A stretch of 64,000 bases of DNA, from the NCBI RefSeq assembly GCF_010093305.1, contig NZ_PDWS01000014.1, positions 1 to 64,000 on the forward strand, read 5' to 3'. This document shows positions 34,877 to 44,235 of the stretch, in pieces; the stretch's first letter is position 1; every line of letters begins with the position of its first letter. The notes below the pieces were generated by a model. That model ran no database searches, had not been told where the DNA came from, and saw only the letters and a program-made list of their open reading frames with translations. A program made the position numbers and the translations under genes. The stretch comes from Pseudoxanthomonas sacheonensis. Its GTDB lineage: Bacteria > Pseudomonadota > Gammaproteobacteria > Xanthomonadales > Xanthomonadaceae.

Positions 34877-37732
34877 ATGTCACGAGGTATCCAAGTGTCA
34901 CCCAAGCGGTGCCGTTTGAGCGCAGCGCTGCTTACCGCGATTCTATTGCCTGCTGCCGGGTCAGCATTTGCGCAGCAAGCTGACGCGAAACAAGAGGACA
35001 AGTCCCAATCGAGCAGCTCCGACAGCGCCGTCGACCTCGACAAAGTGGTCGTGACCGGCTCCCGCATCTCCCGCTCGCAGCTCGAAGGGCCTTCTCCGGT
35101 AACGGTGATCTCCACGGCGCAGATCGAAAAAGAAGGCTTCGTGTCCGTCAACGACGCACTGAAGACCATCACCCAGAACTTCGGCGCGGTGCAGAACGAG
35201 CTGAATTCAGCCGGCGGCTTCACCCCGAACGGCAGCGTGGTCAACCTGCGCGGACTTGGCCCGGGACGTACGCTACTGTTGATCAACGGTCGTCGCGCCG
35301 CCGACTACCCGTTCCCCTACAACGGACAGAGCAACTTCCAGAACTTCGGCAATATCCCAACCGCAGCGGTGGACCGGATCGAAATCCTTTCCGGCGGCGC
35401 TTCTGCGATCTATGGCTCCGACGCGGTCGCCGGCGTGGTCAACGTCATCCTGAAGACCAACTACGAAGGCGACGTACTGAAGCTGCGCACCGGCACCCTC
35501 ACCACCGGCGGCGGCGACTTCGCCGATTTTCAATGGGTCGGCGGCAAGACCGGAGAAAATTGGTCCATCACCTACGCTCTCGAAAAATTCAATGACGAGA
35601 CGGTGTATGCCTACCAACGCGATTTCATGGATTCACGCGCCGACAATCCGTTACCGGACGTCACCAACACCCTGCCGGCACAACCCGTGGGCACCTTGCG
35701 CATCGCGCGCAGCGCTGGCGGCACCAATTCCATTTTCACCCCTCCTGCAGGCACCTGCGAACGTTTCAACGACGAATACGTCACGCACACGTTCCGTACC
35801 GTCAACGCCACCACTGGCGTAGTGACGACCACAGGCACCACCTGCGGTTACTGGAACGATGTAGGCTATCAGTCGATCGCCAACGGCAACGACGATTGGT
35901 CGGGTTACCTCTACGGCACTTACAACTTCGACAACGGCATCGAAGCCTGGGCCAGCCTGCAGGGCTACCATTCCAAGTCGGATCTCACCGGCGGCCTGGA
36001 AACCTTCCTCGGCGCCCACATCGACGGCACCGGCACCGTCGGCACCATATTCGCGACCAATCCCGGCATCAACGCCAACGTAACCCTGCAGCGCATCTTC
36101 ACCCCGCAGGAACTCGGCGGCGTGGAAGCTACGTTGCAGAAGTTCACCGAGAAATCGCTGGACGCGGCGTTCGGCCTGCGCGGCACGATCTTCGACCGAT
36201 TCGATTGGGATTTCACCATCGGCCGCGCCGAGTACCAGGCCGACCGCACCCGGCCGCGTTTCGACGGTTCGGCGGTCACCGAATGGTTTCTGGGCCCACG
36301 CCTGAACACCACTGGCACCCCGCGTTACCTCATCAATCTGGACCGCTGGTATTCGCCTCTGACTCCCGAGCAATACCGCAGCCTGTCGACCATTCTCAAG
36401 TACGAAGCCAAGTCCTGGGTCAACCAGGGTAGCTTTGTGATATCCGGCGACCTGTTCAACCTGCCTGCAGGTCCGGTAGGTTTCGCCGCGACTCTGGAAG
36501 GCACGCAGCAGGGCTACAAGCTACGCTCGCCCGAAGGCATCCTGCCGACCAACCGTACCGTCTACAACCTGACCGGCACCAACGGCGGCGGCGATCGCGA
36601 TCGTTATGCCATCGGTGCGGAATTCCGAGTTCCAGTCTTCAGCATGCTCGACCTGAGCCTGTCGGGACGCCTGGACAAGTACGACGACATCACCCAGGTC
36701 GATGACGCCAAGACCTGGGGCGCCGGCCTGGAATTCAGGCCTTTGGATAGTCTGTTGTTCCGCGGCAACTACTCCACCAGCTTCAAAGCGCCCGACATGC
36801 ACTTCATCTACAACGAAGGCAGCGGCTCGTTCACCAATACGCTGGATACCTATCGTTGCCTCAACGCCGGCCTGACGCCCGGCACGCCTGCCTGTGCTGC
36901 GACCACCTATACCTACTCCATGTTCGCCACCAGCAGGGGCGAACCGAGCCTGGAAGAGGAAACCGGAAAATCCTGGTCGGCGGGCGTGGTCTGGGACATC
37001 ATCGATGGCATGTCCGTGTCCGTGGACTACTACGATATCCGCCTGAAAGGCGCGGTCACCACGCTCAGCAGCACGTACATCATCGACGCTGAAGGCGGCT
37101 GCCGCACCGGCTTGACCCGCACGCGCCAGCCTTACCCTTATGCGCTGGATTCGGGCTTCTGCCAGGAAATCCTGAGCCGTGTGACCCGCGAAGTCGCGCC
37201 GGGCGAGCCCACCGATCGAGTGACCAATATCCGCAGCGGCCCGGTCAACCAGGCCTATCAGCGGGTAACGGGCATCGACGCCGCGTTCAAGTATCGGCTG
37301 GATACGGATCGCTTCGGCGATTTCGGCTTCGATCTGGCCTGGACCCACACGCTCAAGAGCCAGCGGCAGCCGTTCGCCACCGATGCGCTCGAAGAAGACT
37401 GGCGCGACGATCTCAGCAACTTCGACTTCCGCAGCCGCGTCCGTGGCTCGGTGGCCTGGAGCCTGGACGACTGGAGCGCCAATGTGTTCGCCACCCGTTA
37501 CGGAAGCCTTCCGAACTGGCAAGAAACCGGCCGCATCGCCCCATACGTGCTGTGGAACCTCAACGTCAGCAAGCAGATCACCGAGAAGATGGAGGTTTCG
37601 TTGTTCGTGAACAACGTCTTCAACAAGTTCCACCCGAAGGACAGCGGTTTCAATACCTATCCGTACTTCTGGAGGGCCTACAGCCCGTTGGGCCGCGAGA
37701 TCTCCGCACAGGTCGAATACAAGTTCAACTGA
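34877..37732 (+). CDS. TonB-dependent outer-membrane receptor
   Basis: 951 residues from ATG 34877. Signal peptide 1-34 (ends GSAFA), then a linker with DLDKVVVTGSRI acting as TonB box, a plug domain to about 200 (VNLRGLGPGRTLLLINGRR, then SGGASAIYGSDAVAGVVNV) and a 22-strand barrel ending QVEYKFN. It lacks the usual terminal Phe. It belongs to the large Xanthomonadaceae/Sphingomonad receptors with the GRTLLLINGRR plug and often sits beside S9 peptidases. The likely substrate is a peptide or other nutrient rather than a classical siderophore, but the sequence does not tell. Confidence 0.93.
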   Translation: MSRGIQVSPKRCRLSAALLTAILLPAAGSAFAQQADAKQEDKSQSSSSDSAVDLDKVVVTGSRISRSQLEGPSPVTVISTAQIEKEGFVSVNDALKTITQNFGAVQNELNSAGGFTPNGSVVNLRGLGPGRTLLLINGRRAADYPFPYNGQSNFQNFGNIPTAAVDRIEILSGGASAIYGSDAVAGVVNVILKTNYEGDVLKLRTGTLTTGGGDFADFQWVGGKTGENWSITYALEKFNDETVYAYQRDFMDSRADNPLPDVTNTLPAQPVGTLRIARSAGGTNSIFTPPAGTCERFNDEYVTHTFRTVNATTGVVTTTGTTCGYWNDVGYQSIANGNDDWSGYLYGTYNFDNGIEAWASLQGYHSKSDLTGGLETFLGAHIDGTGTVGTIFATNPGINANVTLQRIFTPQELGGVEATLQKFTEKSLDAAFGLRGTIFDRFDWDFTIGRAEYQADRTRPRFDGSAVTEWFLGPRLNTTGTPRYLINLDRWYSPLTPEQYRSLSTILKYEAKSWVNQGSFVISGDLFNLPAGPVGFAATLEGTQQGYKLRSPEGILPTNRTVYNLTGTNGGGDRDRYAIGAEFRVPVFSMLDLSLSGRLDKYDDITQVDDAKTWGAGLEFRPLDSLLFRGNYSTSFKAPDMHFIYNEGSGSFTNTLDTYRCLNAGLTPGTPACAATTYTYSMFATSRGEPSLEEETGKSWSAGVVWDIIDGMSVSVDYYDIRLKGAVTTLSSTYIIDAEGGCRTGLTRTRQPYPYALDSGFCQEILSRVTREVAPGEPTDRVTNIRSGPVNQAYQRVTGIDAAFKYRLDTDRFGDFGFDLAWTHTLKSQRQPFATDALEEDWRDDLSNFDFRSRVRGSVAWSLDDWSANVFATRYGSLPNWQETGRIAPYVLWNLNVSKQITEKMEVSLFVNNVFNKFHPKDSGFNTYPYFWRAYSPLGREISAQVEYKFN

Positions 37733-37752
37733 ATACGTTCGATGCGTTTCCC

Positions 37753-37781
37753 AGAGCCCGGCGTGAGCCGGGCTCTTTTTT
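37753..37781 (+). terminator. Intrinsic terminator after the TonB receptor gene
   Basis: A perfect 10-bp stem AGAGCCCGGC/GCCGGGCTCT with loop GTGA is followed by six T residues (37776-37781). It lies 20 bp past the receptor stop and before the S9 peptidase start. Much of the S9 gene's transcription must therefore be read-through or start downstream. Confidence 0.92.
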
Positions 37782-37849
37782 GGCGAGTTGAAAGCCATCC
37801 GGTGCCATAAGTCATCGGGAGCCAATTCTTTAGTTAAAGGGAGATATTC

Positions 37850-39847
37850 ATGAAATGCATTCGAGCCATAGTATTGGCCGCGATGGCATCGGCTTCATGC
37901 GGCGCTTACGCCGCACCCGATTTGATCCCCATCCAGGATTTCGTCAAGCATCCGACCTACAGCAGCGCGAAGATTTCGCCCACGGGCGAATACCTCGCCA
38001 TGACGGTGGACCGTGGCGATCAGGATATCTTGACCGTACTGCGCACCAAAGATCTCAGCGTAGTCAAGCTCAACCAGCTCCCGGATGAAAAAAGCGTCGG
38101 TAGTTTTTATTGGACCAGCGCCGATCGCCTGATGTTCAATGCGGTGCGCAAACTCGGAAAATACGAACAACCCTTTGGCACCGGCGAGTGGTTCGCGGTC
38201 AATGCCGACGGCACCAAGCCGCAGCCGTTGATTTTCCGCGGCACGCGCGACGCCACCCAACGGGGAAAAACCGTTGGAAACGAGCGCTTCTCCCTACTCG
38301 ATACGTTAATTGATGACGACCTGAACGTGGTTATGGAGGTCTATTACCCTCGCTCTTCGGAGGGTTCCGGGACAGAAGTAGTGTTGATGGACACCATCAG
38401 CGGTCGGCGCAAATCGCTGGCGCGTGCGCCCAAAGAAAACTGCGGGATCGCCCTGGATGCCGCCAAACAGCCCCGCTTCGCAGTATGTTCGTCCAGCAAG
38501 AACGAGGACGGAGAGTATGACGAACGCTCCGAGCTGTACCGTCGCGACGATTCCGGAAAATGGACCCTGATCAGCGCTTCGAAAACCGACGGAAAGCACT
38601 TGTCGGTAGTGCGCACGGCGCCGGACGGCACGGTTTACGCCCGGCAGAGCGACGACAAGAGCCCGGCGGCCATCGGCACGCTCGACACCACGACGGGCGA
38701 ATTCAAGCCGTTGTTCCAAGACAAAGTAGCCGACATTTCCAACATGGTGTGGTCCACGGATCAACAACGTCTGATCGCCGTCGCCACGGAAGCAGGCGCG
38801 CCCAACGTAAAATTGATCGATGAATCGCACCCGGATTCGGAGCTATACGCGTCGCTGGCTGCCGCCTTCCCCGGACAGATGGTCGATTTCTCCAGCTTTA
38901 CGCAAGACGGCAAACAGATCGTCGTCTCCGTGTACAGCGACAGCAATCCAGGCGAACTGTACTTGTACGACCGCAATACCGGCCAGGCGCGCTTCCTGAT
39001 GCAGGGCCGACAGTGGCTGGACAAGAAAAAGATGGCATCGGTCAAGCCATTCTCGTTCACCTCGCGCGACGGCAAGCAGATCTACGGCTACCTGACCATT
39101 CCGCACGGTTCTAACGGCAAGAATCTGCCCATGATCGTGAATCCCCACGGCGGCCCGATCGGCCCGCGCGACGACTGGGGCTTCAACTCTGAAACCCAGA
39201 TGTTCGCCAACCGCGGCTACCTGGTGCTGCAGGTCAATTTCCGCGGATCCGGCGGGTACGGCAAGGCGTTCCAGGATGCCGGCCATAGGCAATGGGGACA
39301 GGGCATCCAGAACGACATTCTGGACGCGACGCATTGGGCCATTAAGCAGGGCTACGCCGACAAGGATCGTATCTGCATCTACGGCGGCAGTTTCGGCGGT
39401 TATTCGTCGCTGATGGCGCCGGCGCGCGAACCGGACCTGTTCAAGTGCGCATTCGGCTACGTAGGCGTCTACGACATGGAGATGATGTTCGACAAGGGCG
39501 ATATCCCGCAGCGCGAGTCCGGATTGCGCTATCTGCGCCGTACGTTGGGTACCGACAAAACGGAGCTGCGCGCCACTTCCCCGACCAGTCTGGTCAAGGA
39601 TATAAAGATTCCGGTCTATCTAGCGGCCGGCGCACGCGATGCACGTGCAGTACCCGAACAAACCGAAGCGATGAACAAGGCACTGATCGCAGCCGGTAAT
39701 CCGCCGGAGGGCATGATCATCCAGTCCGGAGAAATGCACGGCTTCTATAAAGAAGAAAACAATCTCAAGCTGTATACCGAAATGTTGAACTTCTTCGCGC
39801 GGCATATCGGCGGGGCTGGCGCGACTGGGACCGCCACGGCCAAATAA
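37850..39847 (+). CDS. S9-family prolyl oligopeptidase-like peptidase
   Basis: 665 residues with a signal peptide (ends SCGAYA). Beta-propeller in the N-terminal half (to about 390) and an alpha/beta hydrolase C-terminal half. The triad is clear: Ser in YGGSFGGYSS, Asp in AAGARDARAVPEQ, His in SGEMHGFYKEEN. PHGGPIGPRDDWG and NFRGSGGYG shape the oxyanion site. S9 enzymes cut short peptides, often after Pro, here in the periplasm. It follows the TonB receptor, so it may process the imported peptide. ATG 37850 is preceded by AAGGGAGA. Confidence 0.95.
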   Translation: MKCIRAIVLAAMASASCGAYAAPDLIPIQDFVKHPTYSSAKISPTGEYLAMTVDRGDQDILTVLRTKDLSVVKLNQLPDEKSVGSFYWTSADRLMFNAVRKLGKYEQPFGTGEWFAVNADGTKPQPLIFRGTRDATQRGKTVGNERFSLLDTLIDDDLNVVMEVYYPRSSEGSGTEVVLMDTISGRRKSLARAPKENCGIALDAAKQPRFAVCSSSKNEDGEYDERSELYRRDDSGKWTLISASKTDGKHLSVVRTAPDGTVYARQSDDKSPAAIGTLDTTTGEFKPLFQDKVADISNMVWSTDQQRLIAVATEAGAPNVKLIDESHPDSELYASLAAAFPGQMVDFSSFTQDGKQIVVSVYSDSNPGELYLYDRNTGQARFLMQGRQWLDKKKMASVKPFSFTSRDGKQIYGYLTIPHGSNGKNLPMIVNPHGGPIGPRDDWGFNSETQMFANRGYLVLQVNFRGSGGYGKAFQDAGHRQWGQGIQNDILDATHWAIKQGYADKDRICIYGGSFGGYSSLMAPAREPDLFKCAFGYVGVYDMEMMFDKGDIPQRESGLRYLRRTLGTDKTELRATSPTSLVKDIKIPVYLAAGARDARAVPEQTEAMNKALIAAGNPPEGMIIQSGEMHGFYKEENNLKLYTEMLNFFARHIGGAGATGTATAK

Positions 39848-39885
39848 ACGCGCCGGCCGCTTGATCGCATGCCCTGATATTTTCG

Positions 39886-39910
39886 GGCCCGGCCAATGGC
39901 CAGGCCTTTT
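39886..39910 (+). terminator. Probable terminator after S9 peptidase
   Basis: GGCCCGGCC and GGCCAGGCC pair with one central mismatch around an AAT loop, followed by TTTT. It lies 38 bp past the peptidase stop. The T-run is short and the stem imperfect, so confidence is moderate. Confidence 0.5.
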
Positions 39911-40033
39911 CTGGAAACTGAACAGGCGGGCGTCGCGGCTTCCATACTCACCCGAATGCGGTATAAAGAAGCCGTCTGGCCCTATGCGGTTTTCCGGGCC
40001 AATGGCCGACCAACTCATCCCTGGGAGGGGAAC

Positions 40034-40474
40034 ATGCGCAACAAATCGATCGCCACACTGCTTGCCCTGCCACTGCTGGCGTTCTCCATGTCGGCCATGG
40101 CCGCCGATGCCACCGGGCGCTGGAAGACCATCGACGACAAGACCGGCAAGGTGAAGTCGATCGTCGAGATCTCCAAGGCCGCCAACGGCAACTACAGCGG
40201 CAAGGTGGTCGAGGTCCTGTATTCCGAACGCGGCCCCAACCCGGTCTGCGACAAGTGCTCGGGCAGCAACAAGAACAAGCCGGTCAAGGGCATGACCATC
40301 CTCTGGAACCTGAAGGCCGACGGCGCCAACGAATGGTCCGGCGGCACCATCCTGGATCCGGCCAACGGCAAGACCTACAAATCCAAGGCCGAACTGCAGG
40401 CCGGCGGCAACAAGCTGGATGTCTCGGGCTGTATCGCCTTCATCTGCCGCGCGCAGACCTGGGTCCGCGAATAA
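40034..40474 (+). CDS. DUF2147 exported protein
   Basis: 146 residues. Signal peptide (ends SAMAA) then the DUF2147 domain: TGRWKTIDDKTGKVKSIVEI, GKVVEVL, and GMTILWNLK. Cysteine pairs VCDKC and GCIAFIC could form disulfides in the periplasm. Homologues are widespread in Xanthomonas and related genera; no function has been proven. ATG 40034 follows GGGAGGGG. An intrinsic terminator follows directly. Confidence 0.88.
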   Translation: MRNKSIATLLALPLLAFSMSAMAADATGRWKTIDDKTGKVKSIVEISKAANGNYSGKVVEVLYSERGPNPVCDKCSGSNKNKPVKGMTILWNLKADGANEWSGGTILDPANGKTYKSKAELQAGGNKLDVSGCIAFICRAQTWVRE

Positions 40475-40504
40475 CGCGACAGCCTCACCGCAACGACAGT
40501 CCCT

Positions 40505-40538
40505 TCCGGCCCGGCTCAAGTCGGGCCGGAGCTTTTTT
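40505..40538 (+). terminator. Intrinsic terminator after DUF2147 gene
   Basis: Stem TCCGGCCCG/CGGGCCGGA with a short loop, followed by GCTTTTTT. It lies 31 bp past the DUF2147 stop and before metG, so metG probably has its own promoter. Confidence 0.9.
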
Positions 40539-40596
40539 GCGGGAGGGCTTTTCGCGGCGCATGCGATAATCGCCGGATCGCCCCACGAACTCCGCC

Positions 40597-42678
40597 ATGA
40601 CCCGCACCGCCCTCGTCACCACCGCCCTGCCCTACGCCAACGGCCCCCTGCACCTGGGCCATCTGGTCGGCTATATCCAGGCCGATATCTGGGTGCGCGC
40701 CCGGCGCCTGCGCGGCGACACCGCCTGGTTCGTGTGCGCGGACGACACCCATGGCACGCCCATCATGCTGGCCGCCGAAAAGGCGGGAGTGACCCCGGAA
40801 ACCTTCATCGCCGGCATGCAGGCCTCGCACGAGCGCGACTTCGCGGCATTCGGCGTGGCTTTCGACCATTACGATTCGACCCACTCGGCCGCCAACCGCG
40901 AGCTCACCGAGACGTTCTACGCGCGGCTGGAAGCCGGCGGCCACATCGCGCGCCGCAGCGTGGCCCAATTCTTCGATCCGGAAAAAGGCATGTTCCTGCC
41001 GGACCGCTACATCAAGGGCATCTGTCCCAACTGCGGCACGCCCGACCAGTACGGCGACAACTGCGAGAACTGCGGCGCCACCTACGCGCCGACCGACCTG
41101 AAGGAACCCAAATCGGTCCTGTCCGGCGCGACCCCAGAGCTGCGCGATTCGGAGCACTATTTCTTCGAAGTGGGCCGCTTCCAATCGTTCCTGCGCGAGT
41201 GGATGGCCGGCGATGTGGCACTGTCCGGCGTCAAGGCGAAGCTGATGGAATGGCTGGACGCCGAGGGCGGCCTGCGCGCATGGGACATTTCCCGCGATGC
41301 ACCGTATTTCGGCTTCGAAATTCCCGGCGCGCCTGGGAAATATTTCTACGTCTGGCTGGATGCGCCCATCGGTTACCTGAGCAGTTTCCGCAATCTGTGC
41401 GCGCGCAACGGCATCGATTTCGAATCGCACCTGATCGCCGGCACCGAAACCGAACTGCACCACTTCATCGGCAAGGACATCGTCAACTTCCACGGCCTGT
41501 TCTGGCCGGCGGTGCTCAAGGGCGTGGGTTTCCGCGCACCGACGCGCCTGCACGTCAACGGCTACCTGACCGTGGACGGCGCCAAGATGTCCAAGTCGCG
41601 CGGCACTTTCGTCATGGCCCGTACTTTCCTCGACGTTGGTCTGGAGCCGGAAGCATTGCGCTACTACTACGCCGCCAAATCTTCCGGCGGTGTCGACGAC
41701 CTTGATCTCAACTTGGGCGATTTCATCGCGCGCGTCAACGCGGATCTGGTCGGCAAGTTCGTGAATCTGGCCAGCCGCTGCGCCGGCTTCATCGAAAAGC
41801 GATTCGACGGGCGACTGGCCGATACGCTGCCCGATGCTGCGATGTATGCGCGCTTCGTCGCAGCACTGGCGCCGATCCGCGAGGCTTACGAACGCAACGA
41901 CCCGGCCGGCGCGATCCGCCAGACCATGGCGCTGGCCGATGAAGCCAACCGCTATATCGACGACAACAAGCCGTGGGTCATCGCCAAGCAGGACGGCGCC
42001 GATGCGGAGCTGCAGGCAGTGTGCACGCAGGGCCTGAATCTGTTCCGTGTGCTGGCCGCCGCCCTGAAGCCGATCCTGCCGCATACCTCGACCCAGGCCG
42101 AAGCCTTCCTCGCCGCACCCGTCTATGCCTGGCAGGATCTGGACACGCCGCTATTGGCGCACGCGGTCAAGCCCTACTCGCCGCTGTTCACCCGTATCGA
42201 CCCGAAACAGATCGACGCCATGACCGAAGCCTCGAAAGACACCATGGGCGCACCGCCGGCCGCGTCACCGGAAACCAGACCGGCCGCACCCAAGGAAGAC
42301 GCCAAGAAAGCGACGGCCGCCACTCCAGATGGGACCAAGACGAACGCTTTCGTCTCGATGGAGGATTTCGCCAAACTCGACCTGCGCATTGGCAAGGTGG
42401 TCGCCTGCGAGTTCGTGGAAGGCTCCGACAAGCTGCTGCGCTTCGAGCTGGAGGCGGGTGAGTTGGGCAAACGCCAGATCTTTTCCGGCATCCGGGCGAG
42501 CTACGGCGAGCCCGGAAAGCTGGTGGGCCGCAGCGTGGTCTTCATCGCCAACCTGGCGCCGCGCAAGATGCGCTTCGGCACCAGCGAAGGCATGATCCTG
42601 TCGGCAGGCTTCGACGGCGGCGCGCTGGCCCTGCTGGACGCGGACGATACCGCCGAACCCGGGATGCCGGTTCGCTGA
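40597..42678 (+). CDS. metG: Methionyl-tRNA synthetase
   Basis: 693 residues, normal for the dimeric bacterial enzyme. HLGH (HIGH) in [16 protein letters not shown] in [10 protein letters not shown], four zinc Cys in [18 protein letters not shown] and a C-terminal EMAP/Trbp111 tRNA-binding domain (about 580-693, [12 protein letters not shown]). A Pro/Ala/Lys-rich linker near 555-585 joins the parts. It charges initiator and elongator tRNA-Met. It is followed 22 bp later by the ferredoxin gene. Confidence 0.98.
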   Translation: MTRTALVTTALPYANGPLHLGHLVGYIQADIWVRARRLRGDTAWFVCADDTHGTPIMLAAEKAGVTPETFIAGMQASHERDFAAFGVAFDHYDSTHSAANRELTETFYARLEAGGHIARRSVAQFFDPEKGMFLPDRYIKGICPNCGTPDQYGDNCENCGATYAPTDLKEPKSVLSGATPELRDSEHYFFEVGRFQSFLREWMAGDVALSGVKAKLMEWLDAEGGLRAWDISRDAPYFGFEIPGAPGKYFYVWLDAPIGYLSSFRNLCARNGIDFESHLIAGTETELHHFIGKDIVNFHGLFWPAVLKGVGFRAPTRLHVNGYLTVDGAKMSKSRGTFVMARTFLDVGLEPEALRYYYAAKSSGGVDDLDLNLGDFIARVNADLVGKFVNLASRCAGFIEKRFDGRLADTLPDAAMYARFVAALAPIREAYERNDPAGAIRQTMALADEANRYIDDNKPWVIAKQDGADAELQAVCTQGLNLFRVLAAALKPILPHTSTQAEAFLAAPVYAWQDLDTPLLAHAVKPYSPLFTRIDPKQIDAMTEASKDTMGAPPAASPETRPAAPKEDAKKATAATPDGTKTNAFVSMEDFAKLDLRIGKVVACEFVEGSDKLLRFELEAGELGKRQIFSGIRASYGEPGKLVGRSVVFIANLAPRKMRFGTSEGMILSAGFDGGALALLDADDTAEPGMPVR

Positions 42679-42700
42679 TTCCGGCGCGGGTACGGACGTC

Positions 42701-43117
42701 GTGGACCTTGCCCTTGCCGACCGCCTCGACCGCATTCTGCCGCAGACCCAATGCGGGCAATGCGGCTTCGACGGCTGCCGCCCCTATGCCGAAGCGATGG
42801 CTCTGCATGAGGCGGGCGTGGACCGTTGTCCGCCCGGCGGCGATGCGGGCGCACGGGCGCTCGCGCATGTTCTATCGACGGCGGTCCTGCCCTACGACCG
42901 GACGCGCGGATCGCACAAACCTCCTGCCGTCGCGCTGATCGTCGAAGCCGATTGCATCGGCTGCACCAAATGCATCCAGGCATGTCCGGTGGACGCCATC
43001 ATCGGCGGCGCCAAACATATGCATGTGGTGATAGAACCACTGTGTACCGGCTGCGAATTGTGCCTGCCCGCCTGTCCGGTGGACTGCATCGAGATACACG
43101 TGCTCCGGCAGTCGTGA
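42701..43117 (+). CDS. RnfB-like 2[4Fe-4S] ferredoxin (soluble)
   Basis: 138 residues from a GTG start. An N-terminal Fe4-type cluster motif [18 protein letters not shown] precedes two ferredoxin clusters [12 protein letters not shown] and [12 protein letters not shown]. The match is with RnfB, but the N-terminal membrane helix of RnfB is missing and no other rnf genes are present, so it would be a soluble electron carrier. Similar orphan proteins follow metG in Xanthomonas. The electron partner is unknown. Confidence 0.88.
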   Translation: MDLALADRLDRILPQTQCGQCGFDGCRPYAEAMALHEAGVDRCPPGGDAGARALAHVLSTAVLPYDRTRGSHKPPAVALIVEADCIGCTKCIQACPVDAIIGGAKHMHVVIEPLCTGCELCLPACPVDCIEIHVLRQS

Positions 43118-43147
43118 CGGCCGTACCCGGCGAAGCTACGCAGTTTC

Positions 43148-43228
43148 CTTGTAGAGCCGAGCTTGCTCGGCTGCCTCTACCGTTGACGATCAAGCACTAG
43201 AGCAGCCGAGCAAGCTCGGCTCTACAAG
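43148..43228. repeat. GTAG-headed REP pair, 27-nt arms (AGCCGAGC type)
   Basis: 43148-43174 and 43202-43228 are perfectly complementary. Each unit has the TTGTAG head and an internal perfect 8-bp hairpin AGCCGAGC-TT-GCTCGGCT. It lies between convergent ferredoxin and TraB/GumN-like genes. Confidence 0.9.
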
Positions 43229-43249
43229 AACAGCGATCGGACACCGCGA

Positions 43250-44224
43250 TCAGCGCTGTTCCGGCAGGTTGCAGGGCGTGCAGATGCGCTCGACCTTGTA
43301 GCCCTTGGCGCGCAGCTTTTCGACCACGCCATCCGGCCCCAGCAAATGCAACGCGCCTACCACCACCAGAGTGTCGTCCTTGTCGGAGTCGGCCAGGCGT
43401 TTCTCGATTTTCGGCACCCATGCGTCATTACGCGCTATGTTGATGCGCTGATACAGCTTCGGATATTCCTTCTTCATCTGCACGGCCATGTCCTGCCACA
43501 GCACATCGGCCTTGCCGGCGCGCCATGCGGCGTGCAGCTTGGCGGTTTCTTCCTTCGCATCCTTGGATTCCGACAAGGCCTCGGCAAGGAACTGAAGCTG
43601 TTCTTCCTTGCTCATCCCGTCGAGGAACGCTATCTGCTGCGCGCCTGTTTCCAGTCCCGCAGTCGGCTTTCCCGCTTCCGTCGCCAACGCGGCCAGGTGC
43701 GAATCCAGCCCGAGTTTCGGATCCAGGCCCTGCTTGGTCATTTCGGTGATGGTGATGGTGAGGCCGACGAACCATGGTTCGAACAGCTGCACCACCTGCG
43801 GTGTCAGGCCCATTTTCTGCAGTTCCGGACCATTGGCGGCCAGCCATGCGCCCAGCAATGCGACGGTGGTGGCCGGAAGTTCGCTATCGAGTTGCGTGCC
43901 ATCGGTGCGCAGCGCCGCCTGCCCCATCTGCATGCCCAGCGCGGGAGAGGACATCTCCTCCGGCGCCATCTCGAACACCAGCGATTCGGCATCGGCGAAA
44001 GCCGCATCCACGTCTTTGGAAAGCGGGTAATCGTCGGGCTTGAGCAAATGGAACGAACCCAGCAGGTACACCGAATTGTCGGCGTCGGATACCTTCCATA
44101 ACAGCGGGACGGGCGGCGCAGCGACGGTCGGCGATTTGGCCGCGTCCGCATTGACGCCGAAAGCCAGGGTGACCAGCGCGGCCAGCAGTACCGGCTTGAA
44201 GCGGCGGGAGGGAAGTAGACGCAT
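43250..44224 (-). CDS. TraB/GumN-family protein
   Basis: 324 residues from the ATG at 44224 (MRLLPSRRFK), with a signal peptide (ends NADA). It carries the family GxxH motifs: LLGSFHLLKPDDYPL near the N terminus and VVGALHLLGPDGVV near the C terminus, plus CTPC at the end. Members (TraB, GumN, Tiki) are metal-dependent proteases or peptidase-like enzymes at the cell surface. There are no xanthan (gum) genes here, so GumN is only a family name. Overlapping neighbours: DUF1684 lies 12 bp upstream. Confidence 0.88.
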   Translation of the reverse strand: MRLLPSRRFKPVLLAALVTLAFGVNADAAKSPTVAAPPVPLLWKVSDADNSVYLLGSFHLLKPDDYPLSKDVDAAFADAESLVFEMAPEEMSSPALGMQMGQAALRTDGTQLDSELPATTVALLGAWLAANGPELQKMGLTPQVVQLFEPWFVGLTITITEMTKQGLDPKLGLDSHLAALATEAGKPTAGLETGAQQIAFLDGMSKEEQLQFLAEALSESKDAKEETAKLHAAWRAGKADVLWQDMAVQMKKEYPKLYQRINIARNDAWVPKIEKRLADSDKDDTLVVVGALHLLGPDGVVEKLRAKGYKVERICTPCNLPEQR

Positions 44225-44235
44225 GGGTGTCCTGG

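Noticed and set aside
34877-40474. A lasso-peptide or other RiPP locus around the TonB receptor and S9 peptidase
   Set aside because: No precursor-like small frame, cyclase or leader peptidase is found in the gaps 37733-37849 and 39848-40033 or next to them.
43250-44224. A xanthan (gum) gene cluster, suggested by the GumN-like protein
   Set aside because: No other gum genes are nearby, and the TraB/GumN family occurs in many settings.
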